From assembly GCA_034429475.1 (NCBI GenBank), contig DAOUGD010000085.1, positions 1 through 31,655 of the forward strand: a stretch of 31,655 nucleotides of DNA, read 5' to 3'. A program made the translations under genes and the position numbers. Source of the DNA: JAKQHY01 sp034429475. GTDB lineage: Bacteria; Chloroflexota; Anaerolineae; B4-G1; SLSP01. A model generated the notes under the pieces. It saw nothing but the letters and a program-made list of their open reading frames with translations. It did not search any database and had not been told where the DNA came from. Positions 9,577 to 15,557 of this stretch are shown one piece after another (position 1 is the first letter of the stretch; every line of letters begins with the position of its first letter).

Positions 9577-10163
9577 CCCATAAACCCCACCGAGCACAAC
9601 CACAAAACGGCGATGCTGCCATATCGCTTCCATCCCGCACCCTTGCCGAAGCGCAGCAGATAAACCCCAGCGTACAGAGGAATGAGGATACCGACTTCCA
9701 TCAAGAGGTTGCGATACATATAGGGATTGTCCAGCCGGAATGAGGGCGCGCTCGGCAGGATGCCAAACGGCAGCGCGAAGCGGGCATCCGTGAACGGCCA
9801 CAGCAGCGGCAGCGGCCACACACCCACCAGCATGTCCATCACAATGTGCGAAAGTCCGGCGAGAAAGACTTGGATGATGTACAACCGTCGGGTTTCCCAC
9901 GTCAGCTTCAGCCACACAAGCGCCGGCAACGTGAGCAAAGGAAACACCAGACAGCCGACGAGGGAATGAGTGATGCGCAGGCCATCCTCCATTGAGGTGC
10001 GCAGGGCGTAGAGCGCAGGGATGACGTAATCCAAATCGGGGGCCAGCGCCACAAACGTCAGCCAGCCGAGCCATAGCAGGTCGCGCCAGGCGGGTTTCTG
10101 TGGCGGTTGCGTCGTCACGTAAACGCCCAAACTGGTGAGGGTGTGTCCAATGAACGAAGACAT
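9552..10163 (-). CDS. YdjM-type membrane-bound metal-dependent hydrolase
   Basis: A 203-residue integral membrane protein of the YdjM/LexA-binding, inner-membrane-bound metal-dependent hydrolase family. The conserved polar residues sit where the family has them: His7 in SFIGHTL, the APDLDY motif (Asp43, Asp45), His66 in RITHSL and LSHIVMDML (His106, Asp110). These probably form a metal site at the membrane face. Four to five hydrophobic segments surround them. The start ATG abuts the upstream stop directly (TAAATG), and the end overlaps the mannosyltransferase start by 25 nt, so translation is probably coupled on both sides. The enzymatic reaction of this family is not well established, and the name hydrolase is by homology only. 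In this context a role in envelope lipid or glycan metabolism is a guess. Confidence 0.8.
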   Translation of the reverse strand: MSSFIGHTLTSLGVYVTTQPPQKPAWRDLLWLGWLTFVALAPDLDYVIPALYALRTSMEDGLRITHSLVGCLVFPLLTLPALVWLKLTWETRRLYIIQVFLAGLSHIVMDMLVGVWPLPLLWPFTDARFALPFGILPSAPSFRLDNPYMYRNLLMEVGILIPLYAGVYLLRFGKGAGWKRYGSIAVLWLCSVGFMGWAFTLAR

Positions 10164-10763
10164 TTAATCTTCACCGGGGAAATGGATTGTGATGGTCGCG
10201 CGCACCTCGTCCAACCACGCCCGCCGTTCTTCCACTGAGCTGGTGACGATGACACGATACATCCTGCGATAAAACGTCGGCACGCCACACAAATCAAAAA
10301 TGCAGTTCTTCCACAGGAGTTGCAGCGGGTCGCCAAAGACTTCAATTTCACGCTTTTCCGGTGTGTTGGCCGTGTTGAAAATCAACGCGATCTTTGCCTT
10401 GAGCAACCCCACCGGCACACCTTCGCCGCCGTCGCCTTCGAGGAATTCGTAGGCCACACCGGGCCGGATCACGCGATCCACCCAGCCCTTGAGAATGGCC
10501 GGCGGCTGTCCCCACCAGTTCGGATGCACGATCACAATACCGTCCGCCGCTGCGATTTCGTCGCAATGCTGCTGAATGACGGGCGGCAGCGTCACGTCGC
10601 GTGGAATCTCCTCGTGGGGCAAAATCGGGTCGAAGTCCTCCGCGTACAAATCGTGAAACCAGACGGTGTGGCCGCGCTCGCGCAACATCTGCGCCGCCGT
10701 CTCCGCAATCGCGTGATTGAAGCTGCCGGGATGGGGATGAGCAAGAATCAGGGATACGTTCAT
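10164..10763 (-). CDS. Flavodoxin-fold NAD(P)H oxidoreductase (KefF/NQO-like)
   Basis: A soluble FMN- or FAD-dependent NAD(P)H:quinone oxidoreductase of the flavodoxin-2 family, 199 residues. The N-terminal beta strand and phosphate loop (SLILAHPHPGSFNHAIA) and the segment HPNWWGQPPAILKGWVDRV, the family's characteristic flavin/substrate loop, are clear. Such enzymes reduce quinones by two electrons; KefF also activates the KefC potassium efflux channel, but no kefC gene is present. I place the start at ATG 10763 because GAGG lies 5 nt upstream. A frame extending 12 codons further runs towards the repeat hairpin and lacks homology. It is first in a cluster with YdjM-like, PIG-V-like, pbpC and A2M genes, with 0 nt to the next start. 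Its link to envelope work is unclear. Confidence 0.85.
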   Translation of the reverse strand: MNVSLILAHPHPGSFNHAIAETAAQMLRERGHTVWFHDLYAEDFDPILPHEEIPRDVTLPPVIQQHCDEIAAADGIVIVHPNWWGQPPAILKGWVDRVIRPGVAYEFLEGDGGEGVPVGLLKAKIALIFNTANTPEKREIEVFGDPLQLLWKNCIFDLCGVPTFYRRMYRVIVTSSVEERRAWLDEVRATITIHFPGED

Positions 10764-10786
10764 TGTTGCCTCGTTGTCATAGATTT

Positions 10787-10841
10787 CGTCAAACGTCAAA
10801 CATCAAACGTCAAACGTCAGGGCTTGACGTTTGACGTTTGA
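10787..10841. repeat. Heptamer array forming a 17-bp palindrome
   Basis: From 10787 the 7-mer CGTCAAA is repeated nearly five times (one unit reads CATCAAA), then a 5-nt loop (gggct, 10820-10824), then the complementary TGACGTT units. Positions 10803-10819 and 10825-10841 are perfect 17-nt reverse complements, so the DNA or RNA can form a strong hairpin. It lies between the aroC stop and the oxidoreductase start. No T-run follows on either side, so it is not a canonical terminator, though it might impede polymerase or protect a 3' end. A similar element lies at 13033-13092. Confidence 0.85.
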
Positions 10842-10852
10842 CGCATCACGTT

Positions 10853-12106
10853 TCAAAACACTTTAAAATGCGCGCTATCCACCCAGCGTGTTTCCTGCAT
10901 CAACACCGCGTTGAGCAGCTCAATCGCCAGCCGCGATTCCAGCGTGACGCCCGCGCGGACGCCGACGCATGGATCGTGGCGGCCTTTTTTCAGGGTGAAA
11001 TCAATTTCCTCAAGGTTCTGGCGGATGGAAAGCTGCGGCGTCTGGATGGACGCAGTCGGCTTGAAGGCGACGCGGCACACGAGCGGCATTCCCGTCGTGA
11101 TCCCGCCGAGCAAGCCGCCGTGGTGGTTGCTCTGGTAGCCGGTCGCGCGGATGGGGTCGTTGTACTCGCTGCCGCGCCGCGTGATCGCATCGAAGCCCGC
11201 GCCGATTTCGACGCCCTGCGCCGCGTTCAGCCCGCCGAGCGCGCCCATCAGCCGCAGCTTGAGGCTGTCGTAGAGTGGAGCGCCGGCCAGCGCGGGGACG
11301 TTGACGGCAACGACTTCCACCAGCGCGCCGATAGAATCGCCGTCGGCGCGCGCGGCTTCGATGAGGGCGGCGGCCTCGCGGGCGAAGTCGGCGTCGAGCG
11401 TGGGGAGAGGGGCGGCGGCAAGGGTTGTCTCCAGCCGGCGCAGATCATCCGCCGGAACAGGCTGCGCCTGGGTGTACCGCGCCGCCAGTCCTTCAATTTC
11501 GTCCGCCAGCGTGATGGATGCCTTGAGCGGGCCAACTTGAGCGAGCGACGAGAGGATGACGGTGTGGAAAGTGCGTTCGAGGTACAGCCGCGCAATCGAG
11601 CCGCCGATCACGTCGGAAACGGTAGCGCGATAGCTAGCCCGCCCGCCGCCGCGTGGATCGCTGAATCCGCGCGATTGGTGGTACTTCACCAGGTCGGCGT
11701 GGCCGGGGCGGACCGCGCCGGTTGGCCCGGCGACCTGGGCGTAGTCGCCGGAGCGTTTGGCGGCGGAGAGAACGAGCGCGGCGATGGGTTCGCCGGTAGT
11801 GTAGCCCGCTTCGTAAGTCGGCGTGACGCTTTCGACGCCGTCGGCGACGGTGCGGACTTCCGGCCCGGCGAGCAGCGCGTCGAGGTCGTCCGTGTAGAGG
11901 CCGGAGAGCAAGGCGACTTTGTCCGCTTCGCTGCGCGGCGTGCCGAGGGTGTTGCCGCCGGGACGGCGGCGATCCAGGTGGCGCTGGAGGTCGGGCCGCG
12001 TCAGCCAGAGGCCCGGCGGACAGCCGAAAACGATGGTGGTGTAGCCCGGCCCGTGGGATTCGCCCGCGCCGGACACCGCAAAGAGGGGACCGCCGAGGAT
12101 TTCCAT
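10853..12106 (-). CDS. aroC: Chorismate synthase
   Basis: Converts 5-enolpyruvylshikimate-3-phosphate to chorismate, the last step of the shikimate pathway, with reduced FMN. The product has 417 residues, slightly longer than usual (about 350-400). Landmarks run in the expected order: GESHG (15-19), RRRPG (46-50), RPGHADLVKYH (133-143), GGGRAS (153-158), HHGGLLGGITTGMP and KGRHDPCVGVRAG near the C-terminus. The second signature reads RASYRAT where most homologues have RSSARET; the third signature is intact. I chose ATG 12106 because homology begins at once (MEILGGPLFAVSGAGESHG); an upstream extension in the same frame is the shadow of the acetyltransferase gene. The start is 1 nt after the upstream stop (TAATATG), implying coupled translation. 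No other aro gene is in the window. Confidence 0.93.
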   Translation of the reverse strand: MEILGGPLFAVSGAGESHGPGYTTIVFGCPPGLWLTRPDLQRHLDRRRPGGNTLGTPRSEADKVALLSGLYTDDLDALLAGPEVRTVADGVESVTPTYEAGYTTGEPIAALVLSAAKRSGDYAQVAGPTGAVRPGHADLVKYHQSRGFSDPRGGGRASYRATVSDVIGGSIARLYLERTFHTVILSSLAQVGPLKASITLADEIEGLAARYTQAQPVPADDLRRLETTLAAAPLPTLDADFAREAAALIEAARADGDSIGALVEVVAVNVPALAGAPLYDSLKLRLMGALGGLNAAQGVEIGAGFDAITRRGSEYNDPIRATGYQSNHHGGLLGGITTGMPLVCRVAFKPTASIQTPQLSIRQNLEEIDFTLKKGRHDPCVGVRAGVTLESRLAIELLNAVLMQETRWVDSAHFKVF

Positions 12107-12107
12107 A

Positions 12108-13001
12108 TTATGTTTTATCAACCCACCCCTTCTCCAACGTGAGCAGCGTCTCCCACCCAAAGCGCCGGTAGAAGCGGCCCGCGCCGCGCGCGTCGTCATC
12201 TGGGACGACGGAGAACGCGATCCGCTCGCAGCCTGCGTCGCGCATCCAGGCGACGGCGTGACGCACGAGCCAGCGGCCCAGCCCGCGATTGCGCCAGGCT
12301 TCGACCACGTTTAGGTATTCCAGCTTGCCCCATCCGGCGAAGGCGGGCAGATGCCCATTTTGCGTCAGATCGGCGACACACTCACACTCCCCAATCGCCA
12401 TATCGCCGTATCGTAGGATGAATGTGGCTTCCGTGCCAGAAATAGCGCGGCAGATGGTCACACCATCCACCGGCGCGACGGCGGGCAGTGGGATGGCGTC
12501 CAATGCGCCGCCGAAGATGAATTCTTTACCCGCTTCCGCCGTAAAACCGCCCTCAGCGAACAGGCGGCGGATGTGCGGCCATGCATCCGGGAGGCCGCTG
12601 CACAGCGGGACGGGCAGCCCGAAATCCCAGGCGGAGGTCAAGCGGACGCCCCACTGCCGCATCTGTTCGCGGGCCGCCGCGAGCAATTCCCGCCCGGCCT
12701 CTTCTGCACCCGGCATGAATAAGAGCCACGCAATGTCGCCGGCATTGCGGTAGTCCGCGCCGACTTCAGGGCCGTCGCCGTAGCGCAGGAGGTGGATGGC
12801 GGCGTTGACTTGCAAGCCGTCAACGACAAAAAACGTCTGCCGTTCCACTATCCATGGGTCCAAAACTACCTGCTCCGGGCAGCGATCCAGCCGCTCGGCG
12901 ATAAACTCGGCGGGCAGCGCCCAACCGGGGATTGCCATCTCCAGGTGAGTGTTGATGAGAGCCTGGAGACTGGGCAGATGAGGACGATCAACCAATGTCA
13001 T
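12108..13001 (-). CDS. GNAT-family N-acetyltransferase
   Basis: Transfers an acetyl group from acetyl-CoA to an amine; the acceptor cannot be read from the sequence. The protein has 297 residues from ATG 13001. The C-terminal half is a clear GNAT domain: YLNVVEAWRNRGLGRWLVRH contains the RGLGRW pyrophosphate-binding loop, followed by a long helix and the FYRRFGWE beta-bulge end. The N-terminal half is weakly similar in layout and may be a degenerate second GNAT domain, as in tandem-GNAT proteins of 280-320 residues. GGAGGG lies 9 nt before the ATG. A TTG directly upstream (13004) is an alternative start 6 nt from the same site. The gene is followed after 1 nt by aroC. Confidence 0.85.
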   Translation of the reverse strand: MTLVDRPHLPSLQALINTHLEMAIPGWALPAEFIAERLDRCPEQVVLDPWIVERQTFFVVDGLQVNAAIHLLRYGDGPEVGADYRNAGDIAWLLFMPGAEEAGRELLAAAREQMRQWGVRLTSAWDFGLPVPLCSGLPDAWPHIRRLFAEGGFTAEAGKEFIFGGALDAIPLPAVAPVDGVTICRAISGTEATFILRYGDMAIGECECVADLTQNGHLPAFAGWGKLEYLNVVEAWRNRGLGRWLVRHAVAWMRDAGCERIAFSVVPDDDARGAGRFYRRFGWETLLTLEKGWVDKT

Positions 13002-13032
13002 CAAAATCTTCCCTCCTCTGATACGTGAAGCG

Positions 13033-13092
13033 TAAAACGTGAAACGTAATGACTTTACAGTAAAAGCCTCACGGTTTACGTTTCACGTTTTA
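13033..13092. repeat. Second heptamer-type palindrome (17-bp arms, 26-nt loop)
   Basis: Arms 13033-13049 (TAAAACGTGAAACGTAA) and 13076-13092 are perfect reverse complements of 17 nt. Each arm is built of 7-mer-like units (CGTAAAA, CGTGAAA), closely resembling the CGTCAAA element at 10787-10841. It lies between the stop of a truncated coding remnant (13097) and the acetyltransferase ribosome-binding site. No T-run follows. It could act in transcript stability or be a mobile or slippage-generated repeat. Confidence 0.85.
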
Positions 13093-13096
13093 TTCA

Positions 13097-13258
13097 TCAC
13101 GGCGCTTCCTGCCAGAACAGGGCGTCGTAATCGCGCAACGTCATCAGCGCGAGGTCGCCCTCAAAGCCCGCGGCCTGCGCTGCTTCAAAGAGCGCGGCTT
13201 CGGAATCAAAGATGGTCTTCTCCGCCGTGCAGACGCGCTCCCAGGCGTTCTTTGAACG
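13097..13258 (-). pseudogene. Truncated coding remnant (C-terminal 53 codons, no start)
   Basis: An open frame of 53 codons ends in TGA at 13097-13099 and is preceded directly by an in-frame TAG at 13259-13261, with no start codon inside the acceptable range. The conceptual peptide reads like a real protein end (ALFEAAQAAGFEGDLALMT, then DYDALFWQEAP). I do not recognise the family. The break coincides with a small hairpin (GCGTTC-TTT-GAACGC, 13245-13259). The simplest reading is a gene that lost its 5' part through insertion or deletion. The opposite strand is also open here, so the remnant is only moderately supported. Confidence 0.4.
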
Positions 13259-13397
13259 CTATGCCAGCATTACCCTAAGGCGACCCACCCATGCTGATAG
13301 TTGACCAGGGTCGGGCAAGGTGTTTCCCTTATCAACGGTGGATAACCGTGAGAGTACCCGTTATGATAAGCCGGAGTAGGTTTCGGGGACGTCTCGG
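13259..13397. other. Non-coding pocket with nested inverted repeats
   Basis: About 140 nt without a gene between the truncated remnant and the kduD stop. It holds an inverted repeat, CTTATCA against TGATAAG (about 13337 to 13371), with imperfect inner pairing between GGATAACCG and CGTTAT-type sequence, plus a short ATGC-CA-GCAT palindrome near 13261-13270. It may be the scar or end of a mobile element that truncated the neighbouring gene, or a structured 3' region of kduD. No transposase sequence and no target-site duplication were identified. Confidence 0.35.
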
Positions 13398-14165
13398 CTA
13401 ACGACCCAACCAGCCACCGTCAATCGGCACCACGGAACCGTGCATATAGTCCGACGCCGCCGATGCCAAAAATACTACCAGTCCTTTCAGATCAGCCGGA
13501 ACTCCCCATCTGCCGGCGGGGATCCGCGCCAGGATGGATTGGCTCCGTTGTTCGTCAGCGCGCAAGGGCGCGGTGTTGTCGGTCGCCATGTAGCCGGGGG
13601 CGATGGCGTTTACGTTGATACCTTTGCCGGCCCACTCGTTGGCCAGGGCATGGGTCAGACCCGCCACGCCGCTCTTGGCAGCGGTGTAGGAGGGCACCAG
13701 AATACCCCCTTGAAATGATAACATCGAGGCAATGTTGACAATCTTCCCGCTCCCCTGCTGAGCCATCACGTTGCCTGCGGCCTGTGAGAGAAAAAAGACC
13801 GCTTTAAGGTTGATCTGGATGACGTCGTCCCAATCGGTCTCGTTGAACTCCAGGGCCGGCGTCCGGCGGATGATTCCGGCGTTGTTGATCAGGATATCCA
13901 ATCGCCCCAGGGTTTGGACCACCTGTCCGACCTTATCCTGCAATTCTGTGACAGTAGCAGCGCCAAGGTTGCATAACACCGGCAAGAAACGGCGTCCCAG
14001 GGCTTGCACTTGGGTTTGCGTCTCTTCAAGTGAGGTGGTACCGAGTCCGGCAATATCGGCGCCGGCTTCAGCGAGGCCGACGGCCATCGCCTGGCCCAAA
14101 CCGCGCCCGGCGCCGGTGACAAGCGCAACTTTGCCATCAAGTTTGAATGAATCCAGAACACTCAT
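13398..14165 (-). CDS. kduD: 2-dehydro-3-deoxy-D-gluconate 5-dehydrogenase-like SDR
   Basis: A short-chain dehydrogenase/reductase of the KduD type. In pectin and uronate breakdown KduD uses NAD to oxidise 2-keto-3-deoxygluconate or reduce its 5-keto form. The 255-residue length matches the family. Visible landmarks are the nucleotide loop T17-GAGRGLG, N94-NAG, the IASMLSFQGG segment with catalytic Ser147, Tyr160-TAA-Lys164, and the KduD-like stretches ALEFNETDWDDV, NAIAPGYMATDNT and RIPAGRWG near the end. AGGAAG lies 8 nt before the ATG. No other kdu, kdg or pectinase gene is nearby, so the gene stands alone, flanked by repeats. The exact sugar substrate is inferred from sequence similarity; a related 2-deoxy-gluconate 3-dehydrogenase role is possible. 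Confidence 0.88.
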   Translation of the reverse strand: MSVLDSFKLDGKVALVTGAGRGLGQAMAVGLAEAGADIAGLGTTSLEETQTQVQALGRRFLPVLCNLGAATVTELQDKVGQVVQTLGRLDILINNAGIIRRTPALEFNETDWDDVIQINLKAVFFLSQAAGNVMAQQGSGKIVNIASMLSFQGGILVPSYTAAKSGVAGLTHALANEWAGKGINVNAIAPGYMATDNTAPLRADEQRSQSILARIPAGRWGVPADLKGLVVFLASAASDYMHGSVVPIDGGWLGR

Positions 14166-14183
14166 GTTGGTGACTTCCTTGAA

Positions 14184-14211
14184 AATAGCGAATAGCGAAT
14201 AGCGAATAGCG
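14184..14211. repeat. Four tandem AATAGCG heptamers
   Basis: Four exact copies of the 7-mer AATAGCG occupy 14184-14211, just upstream of the kduD ribosome-binding site. A tandem heptamer is the same unit length as in the palindromes at 10787 and 13033. It lies in what would be the kduD leader. No regulatory role can be read from it. Confidence 0.9.
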
Positions 14212-14221
14212 AAATCTCGGC

Positions 14222-14264
14222 GCTCTCTGCGTCTCTGCGGTGAAAATTTTCAGCCAACCGCTGA
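14222..14264. repeat. Dispersed intergenic repeat, copy 1
   Basis: The stretch has a CTCTGCGTCTCTGCGGTGAA-type head and then ATTTTCAGCCAACCGCT (14246-14262). The latter matches 19638-19654 at 16 of 17 positions, and the head also corresponds (CTCTGCGG.TGA against CTTTGCG.TGA). Both copies lie in the leader of a minus-strand gene, in the same orientation and at a similar distance. Strings of this kind recur in intergenic DNA of many environmental bacteria (from memory). Confidence 0.6.
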
Positions 14265-14354
14265 TACACCGCCGGTTAATGAGGAGTTCCCTTAAAAGCC
14301 GCTAAGGTGGATTAAGAAATTTCTGGTGTTAGTTGGCTTGGCCTCGTTTCCTCT

Positions 14355-14379
14355 GGATGCGGCTGATTTATCCGCATCC
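14355..14379. repeat. Intergenic hairpin, 8-bp stem
   Basis: GGATGCGG (14355-14362) pairs perfectly with CCGCATCC (14372-14379) across a 9-nt loop. It lies between the tRNA terminator and kduD, with no T-run on either side. Function unknown; it may be part of the upstream region of kduD. Confidence 0.5.
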
Positions 14380-14400
14380 TGATGGGGTATCACCGCGCAT

Positions 14401-14438
14401 GAAAAAGACGCCTTCAATACTGCTATTGAAGGCGTCTT
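14401..14438 (-). terminator. Rho-independent terminator of the tRNA-Gln unit
   Basis: A perfect 14-bp stem (14405-14418 with 14425-14438; one arm reads AAGACGCCTTCAAT) and a 6-nt loop lie 9 nt downstream of the tRNA 3' end. On the minus strand the stem is followed by TTTTTC. This is a textbook intrinsic terminator and closes the tRNA transcription unit. Confidence 0.9.
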
Positions 14439-14447
14439 CGTTTTTGT

Positions 14448-14521
14448 TGGCTGGGGGCGGAGGAGTCGAACCCCCACATATGGATTCAGAGTCCACTGTC
14501 CTACCATTAGACGAGCCCCCA
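14448..14521 (-). tRNA. tRNA-Gln (anticodon CUG)
   Basis: A 74-nt tRNA that folds completely. The acceptor stem is UGGGGGC paired with GCCCCCA, the discriminator is G73, and the CCA is encoded. There is a D arm with loop AAUGGUA, an anticodon stem GUGGA/UCCAU around loop CUCUGAA (anticodon CUG, reading CAG), a short 4-nt variable loop, and a T arm GGGGG/CCUCC with loop UUCGACU. The G73 and the first U-A pair are typical of glutamine tRNAs. It has its own promoter and terminator and so is an independent unit between the kinase gene and kduD. Confidence 0.96.
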
Positions 14522-14551
14522 ACAAATCCCTTGTGTTTTCAAGTGCGCGTT

Positions 14552-14579
14552 ATTGTATCACGTTCCCAAAAATTGACAA
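14552..14579 (-). promoter_or_regulatory. Sigma-70-type promoter of tRNA-Gln
   Basis: On the minus strand TTGTCA (14574-14579, five of six matches to -35) and TACAAT (14552-14557, five of six to -10) are separated by 16 nt. Transcription would start near 14545, giving a leader of about 24 nt before the tRNA. Confidence 0.75.
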
Positions 14580-14612
14580 ACTAATTTCTGATTTCCAATC
14601 ACCATTTCCTTC

Positions 14613-15548
14613 TCACACGGACCAATGCCCGTACAGGCTCTCCAGGCTCAGGGTGGGGCAGACAGTTTCGTGGCAGAGCATGGTCTGCTCCGCGGCTGCG
14701 ACGCCCAGCCGCACGGCTTCCTCAGGGGAGACGCCCTCTAGCAGGCCGTAGGCAACGGCGGCGGTGAGCGCGTCGCCCGCGCCGACAGGGTCCACGACTT
14801 CGATGGGCAACGGGGGGATGCGCCCGTTCTCTTTGGAGGTGGCGTAGAACAGGCCGTCGGCGCCCAGGGTGACGATGGCGAGGTCCACGCCCGACTGCAC
14901 CAGGCGGCGCGTCGCCTGGGTGATAGCCGCGTCGTCCACCAGATCGAAACCCACCAAAGCCTCGGCCTCGTCGCGGGCAGGCGTGATGGCGGTGATTTCC
15001 GGCAAGTAAGGGTGCAGGCGATGGGAGAGCAGCGCCGCCGTCGGGTCGGCGCACACGGGGATGCCGTACTGGCTGGTCAGCCGGAAGAGCGTCTGGAAGG
15101 CGCGCGCCGAGAGGTTGGCATCCACGCAGATCATGTCGGCCTCACTGAGCAGGCCGCGCAGCCGGTGCAGATAGCCGGGGGTGATCTCTTGCAGCACCTC
15201 CATTGCATCGAAGGCGACCCATACCCGCTTATCGGCGTGGTAGAGACCGGCAAACGCCGCCGTTGGTTTGTCCTCGGAGATGAGGGTGGCAGATACGTCA
15301 ATGTCCAGCGCGCGCAAACTGTCCAGCAGAGCGTGTCCCCATGGGTCGTTTCCCACGGCGGTAATGAGGCTCACGTCAACGCCCAGGCGGACCAGGTTCT
15401 CCGCGATGTTGCGGGCCACGCCGCCCCAACCCAGGTGAATTTGGCCGGGATTGGAGCGGGCCGGTTCCACGACGGAGGTGTTGGGATAAACTCTGGTATC
15501 CAGCACTGCTGCGCCGATGACGATCACCCGGTGTTCTGCGTTACTCAT
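14613..15548 (-). CDS. PfkB-family carbohydrate kinase, pseudouridine-kinase-like
   Basis: A ribokinase-fold kinase of 311 residues that phosphorylates a sugar or nucleoside with ATP. The N-terminal substrate region contains SNPG (32-35) and GWGGVARNIAENLVRLG (40-56). The catalytic anion-hole motif is DPVGAGDALTAA (253-264), with catalytic Asp259. The SNPG plus GGVxRNIAENL combination is characteristic of pseudouridine kinases (PsuK), which make pseudouridine 5'-phosphate for breakdown by PsuG. No psuG lies in the window, so the assignment stays at the level of resemblance. AGGAGG is 5 nt before the ATG. The gene starts 9 nt after the TPR-like gene, so it is probably the last gene of the SPFH operon. 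No terminator is seen before the tRNA promoter. Confidence 0.82.
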   Translation of the reverse strand: MSNAEHRVIVIGAAVLDTRVYPNTSVVEPARSNPGQIHLGWGGVARNIAENLVRLGVDVSLITAVGNDPWGHALLDSLRALDIDVSATLISEDKPTAAFAGLYHADKRVWVAFDAMEVLQEITPGYLHRLRGLLSEADMICVDANLSARAFQTLFRLTSQYGIPVCADPTAALLSHRLHPYLPEITAITPARDEAEALVGFDLVDDAAITQATRRLVQSGVDLAIVTLGADGLFYATSKENGRIPPLPIEVVDPVGAGDALTAAVAYGLLEGVSPEEAVRLGVAAAEQTMLCHETVCPTLSLESLYGHWSV

Positions 15549-15557
15549 CGTTTCCTC

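Noticed and set aside
9577..10074. N-terminal extension of the mannosyltransferase frame by about 166 codons
   Set aside because: The added part overlaps the YdjM-type gene in another frame and has no membrane-protein or domain character. A ribosome-binding site precedes ATG 9576.
12107..12199. N-terminal extension of chorismate synthase
   Set aside because: It reads as an Arg-rich shadow of the acetyltransferase gene, and homology begins exactly at the ATG at 12106.
10787..14211. CRISPR array suggested by repeated short units
   Set aside because: The units are 7 nt long with no spacers; these are tandem or palindromic heptamers.
13259..14521. Genomic island integrated at the tRNA-Gln 3' end
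   Set aside because: The remnant and lone kduD lie on the right side for this, but no direct repeat of the tRNA 3' end and no integrase were found.
14292..14525. Minus-strand open frame of 77 codons across the tRNA
   Set aside because: It runs through the tRNA-Gln gene and its terminator, so it is not a protein gene.
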